Origin: Myxococcota bacterium
GTDB lineage: Bacteria; Myxococcota_A; UBA9160; UBA6930
Assembly (NCBI GenBank): GCA_028285625.1
Contig: JANQOX010000021.1
Location: 186,001 to 250,000 of the forward strand
DNA length: 64,000 nucleotides
Reading direction: 5' to 3'
The notes under the pieces were generated by a model. That model saw nothing but the letters and a program-made list of their open reading frames with translations. It was not told the origin of the DNA and ran no database searches. The position numbers and the translations under genes are program-made. Positions 61,400-64,000 of this stretch are shown in pieces; position 1 is the stretch's first letter, and each line of letters begins with the position of its first letter.

Positions 61400-64000
61400 C
61401 CCACGAACATCCGATCCGCCGACTCGCGATCGTGAACCGAGGCGAGCCCGCCATGCGCTGCCTGCGCGCGATCAAGTCGCTGCGTGCGCGCGAGGGCTCC
61501 GACCTCCAGGCGATCGCGATCTACACCGACGTCGACTGGGACGCGCCGTACGTGCGTCACGCAGACCTCGCCGTTCGCCTGCCCGCGCCCCGCGGCGATG
61601 GCGCGGCCTGGCTCGATCACGACCTGTTGATCGACGCCCTCCGGCGCGCGGCGGCCGACGCGGTCTGGCCGGGCTGGGGCTTCGTCGCCGAGGACCCGGC
61701 CTTCGCGGCCCGCCTGGCCGACGAGGGCATCGTCTTCCTCGGCCCTTCCGCAGAAGCGATGCGCGCGCTCGGCGACAAGGTGCTCGCCAAGGAGCTCGGC
61801 GAACTCGCGGGCGTGCCGGTGATTCCGTGGAGCGGCGGCGTGCTCGAGACCTTCGAGCAGGCGCGCGATGCGGCCGAACGGGTCGGCTACCCGCTGGTGG
61901 TGAAGGCCGCGGCAGGTGGCGGCGGTAGGGGCATTCGCCTGGTCGCGAAGGCCGAGGATCTCGAAGAGGCCTTCGGTTCGGCGGAGTCCGAGGCGCGGAC
62001 GGCCTTCGGCGACCCGCGGCTCTTCCTCGAGAAGCGCGTCGATGGCGGCCGGCACATCGAGGTGCAGATCGCGGCCGATAGGCACGGCGTGGTGAAGAGT
62101 CTCGGCTGTCGCGATTGCTCGGTGCAGCGCCGGCATCAGAAGGTGCTGGAAGAGGCGCCGCCTCCGGGGCTCGACCCGGCCGTACGCGAACAGCTCGAGG
62201 ATGCGGCCCGGCGCCTGGCGGCGCGGGTGGGCTACGTCGGGCTCGGGACGGTCGAGTTCCTGGTGAACGCATCCGGTCACCACCTGCTCGAGATGAACCC
62301 TCGGCTACAGGTGGAACACGGCATCACCGAGGCGGTCACCGGGCTCGATCTCGTGGAACTGCAGATCCGGATCGCCCGTGGTGACTCGATCGAGTCCGTC
62401 GTGCCGCGAGAGTCGGGTCACGCCATCGAAGCACGGGTCTGCGCCGAGGACCCGGACCAGGCGTTCCTCCCGGCGCCAGGGCGCGTGGTGCGGTTCGATC
62501 CGGCGCTCGGCCCACGCGTGCGGGTGGACACGGGTGTGGCCGTCGGCAGCACGGTGCCGCCCGCATTCGATTCGCTCGTGGCCAAGGTGATCGCGACTGG
62601 CGAAGATCGTGAAGAGGCACGCGCGCGGTTGGCCGCGGCGCTCCTCGACTTCGACCTCGTGATCGAAGGAGGCGCCACCAACAAGGGCTGGCTGGGAGCA
62701 CTGCTCGACCACGCCGACATCCGGCAGGGCGCCGTCGACGTCGCTTGGCTCGACCGCGTCGATCCGGTGCAGGGCGATCCCGAGCGCGCCGTCCTCGCGC
62801 TCGTCACGGCCGCGATCCTCCGGTATCAGCGCGGTCGCCAGGCTGCACGGCTCAATCTCTTCTCCGACCCCAGCGTGCTGGGGCGCGAGCGCATCCCCGC
62901 TTCGGACGGTCAGGAGATCGACCTCGCCTACCAAGGCAGCCAGGTGCGGCTGCGCGTGCTGGCCGTCGGCTCCTGGCGCTACCGCGTGCACCTGGAGGGC
63001 CGCGTGATGACGGCGTGCCTCCGGGAAGAGGGGCGCCACGCGGCGCGTCTCGAGGTGGGGGGCCGCGTGCACCGCGTGCTGCACGACGTGGGCGAGGCGG
63101 GCCTGCGCGTGGAGATCGAGGGGCGTCCGTTCCGGTTCGGTTTCCAGTCGGCGGGCCAGGTGCGCGCCGGGGCCCCTGCTCTCGTCGTGGGCATCCACGT
63201 CGAGGTCGGAGACCGGGTGCGTGCGGGCGAGAGGCTCGGGCTGCTCGAGGCCATGAAGGTCGAGGTGGGTTTCGACGCACCCGTAGACGGCACCGTGGTC
63301 GAGTTGCGGGTGCGCCGTGGGCACCAGGTGGCGGCCGGGGACGTGATCCTGGTGATCGATCCCGAGGGCGCCGCTGCCGCCGAGTCGGCGAGCTCTCCTC
63401 CGCTGGCGTTTCCCGAAGAGGTCGACCGGCTGGCGCCGCTGTTCCGGGCCGAGGGCGACGAGCCCCTGGCCGTGCCCGACCTCGAGCGGGCCGACGCCGC
63501 GGGCCCCGACGCGCGACGCGCGGCACTCGAAGCTGCGCGCGAAGAGGTTCGCCGGGTACTGCTTGGCTACGACGCCTACCTGCCGCGCGCCGAGCGCCTG
63601 GCGCAGTTGCTCGAAGCGCCGCTTCCCGACGGACTCTCCGACGCGTTTCGATGGGAGCTGGCCGACCTGCGCCAGGAACTGCTGCTGTTCGCCGACGTCG
63701 CGACGCTGTTTCTGCGCTGGCCGCAGGGCTCGGTTTCAGGTGCTGCCGGACCCTCGAACCACGCCCGGCTGTTGATGTACGTGCGCCGCATGCGCGCGGC
63801 CGGGGCCGGCATCGACGACGCGTTCCTGACGCTGGTGCAGCAGGCCCTTCGGCACTACGGCGTGGCGAGTCTCGAGCCGGACGACGGGCTCGAGCGCGCC
63901 GTCTTGCGCATGCTGGCTTCGCAGAGTCGGCCCGAGCTGAGGGACCGCCTGGTGTTGGCCCTGCTACGGCGCATCGCCGCGCTCGCGCGAGCAGGGGTCC
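61396..64000 (+). CDS. Biotin carboxylase-BCCP protein, probably single-chain acyl-CoA carboxylase (3' truncated)
   Basis: 868 codons are open to the window edge with no stop. Residues ~1-480 are a biotin carboxylase: ATP-grasp loop KAAAGGGGRGIR (near 178) and EMNPRLQVEHGITE (near 300). A biotinyl domain follows, with LLEAMKVEVGF and the biotin Lys at residue 621. After it comes a helical segment (residues ~665-868) with no carboxyltransferase motif yet; the rest lies beyond the window. BC-BCCP-central-CT in one chain is the layout of eukaryotic ACC and of some bacterial acyl-CoA carboxylases. It would make malonyl-CoA (or a methylmalonyl-CoA type unit) for the upstream synthases. The GTG overlaps the PPTase stop. 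Confidence 0.82.
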   Translation, partial: MTHEHPIRRLAIVNRGEPAMRCLRAIKSLRAREGSDLQAIAIYTDVDWDAPYVRHADLAVRLPAPRGDGAAWLDHDLLIDALRRAAADAVWPGWGFVAEDPAFAARLADEGIVFLGPSAEAMRALGDKVLAKELGELAGVPVIPWSGGVLETFEQARDAAERVGYPLVVKAAAGGGGRGIRLVAKAEDLEEAFGSAESEARTAFGDPRLFLEKRVDGGRHIEVQIAADRHGVVKSLGCRDCSVQRRHQKVLEEAPPPGLDPAVREQLEDAARRLAARVGYVGLGTVEFLVNASGHHLLEMNPRLQVEHGITEAVTGLDLVELQIRIARGDSIESVVPRESGHAIEARVCAEDPDQAFLPAPGRVVRFDPALGPRVRVDTGVAVGSTVPPAFDSLVAKVIATGEDREEARARLAAALLDFDLVIEGGATNKGWLGALLDHADIRQGAVDVAWLDRVDPVQGDPERAVLALVTAAILRYQRGRQAARLNLFSDPSVLGRERIPASDGQEIDLAYQGSQVRLRVLAVGSWRYRVHLEGRVMTACLREEGRHAARLEVGGRVHRVLHDVGEAGLRVEIEGRPFRFGFQSAGQVRAGAPALVVGIHVEVGDRVRAGERLGLLEAMKVEVGFDAPVDGTVVELRVRRGHQVAAGDVILVIDPEGAAAAESASSPPLAFPEEVDRLAPLFRAEGDEPLAVPDLERADAAGPDARRAALEAAREEVRRVLLGYDAYLPRAERLAQLLEAPLPDGLSDAFRWELADLRQELLLFADVATLFLRWPQGSVSGAAGPSNHARLLMYVRRMRAAGAGIDDAFLTLVQQALRHYGVASLEPDDGLERAVLRMLASQSRPELRDRLVLALLRRIAALARAGV

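Noticed and set aside
1..64000. tRNA, rRNA or riboswitch genes.
   Set aside because: Reading the intergenic gaps, I found no convincing T-loop or cloverleaf pattern or known riboswitch core. Gaps are mostly under 150 bases. A covariance-model search was not possible.

Overview
The window is very GC-rich (roughly 70% by eye) and densely coded. About 57 protein genes sit on both strands, many joined by 1- to 4-base stop/start overlaps (GTGA, ATGA, TTGA), and starts are often GTG or TTG. Lipoprotein signal peptides, an OmpA/Pal-type lipoprotein, an MsbA-type exporter and a phospholipid acyltransferase point to a Gram-negative bacterium. The mix (SCP-type thiolases with OB-fold partners, VDDH amidohydrolase, membrane-tethered dehalogenase, large unknown lipoproteins) resembles Myxococcota or other 'deltaproteobacterial' lineages; this placement is inference and weak. 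I saw no rRNA, tRNA, CRISPR array, transposase or phage gene.

Layout. 1-5010: end of a surface-glycan locus with a truncated PhyH-like oxygenase, a Gfo/Idh/MocA dehydrogenase, a sugar-acid cytidylyltransferase fused to a HAD domain, a NeuB-type synthase fused to a cupin, and a second 2OG-Fe(II) oxygenase. 5082-11538: lipid and envelope genes (small membrane protein, ABC exporter, MobA-like nucleotidyltransferase, diacylglycerol-kinase-like protein, Tam41-like nucleotidyltransferase, desaturase). 11830-18541: HTH/Zn-ribbon protein, two-TM protein, DUF35 plus thiolase pair, amidohydrolase, antiporter-EIIA fusion, FKBP lipoprotein. 18580-25492: sodium:solute symporter, then a TPR-zincin gene leading a glycolate/lactate oxidase operon (glcD-glcE-glcF). 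25528-36661: two unknown lipoproteins behind a LeuA-like synthase, a pseudouridine synthase, O-methyltransferase, TPR protein, haloalkane dehalogenase, two GNATs and a metallophosphoesterase. 36734-37964: zinc alcohol dehydrogenase with a clear promoter and terminator, followed by a ~370 bp non-coding inverted repeat. 38387-54944: mixed metabolic and housekeeping genes (degenerate thiolase-OB fusion, SppA, ThiI, gamma-glutamyltransferase, crotonase, Pal-like lipoprotein, ThDP enzyme, exonuclease-DinG helicase, SDR, FMN-binding protein, MTHFR-like protein).

55214-64000 (continues past the window): a tightly packed fatty-acid/polyketide type operon with a FabI-type reductase, KAS III, ketoreductase, FabZ-type dehydratase, KAS I/II, a dedicated ACP, a PlsC-type acyltransferase, a phosphopantetheinyl transferase and a biotin carboxylase-BCCP protein that looks like the N-terminal part of a single-chain acyl-CoA carboxylase. 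Together these could activate a carrier protein, make extender units, build and reduce a chain and hand it to an acceptor. This self-contained lipid system is the most notable content. The inverted-repeat element at 38001-38367 is the most notable non-coding content.
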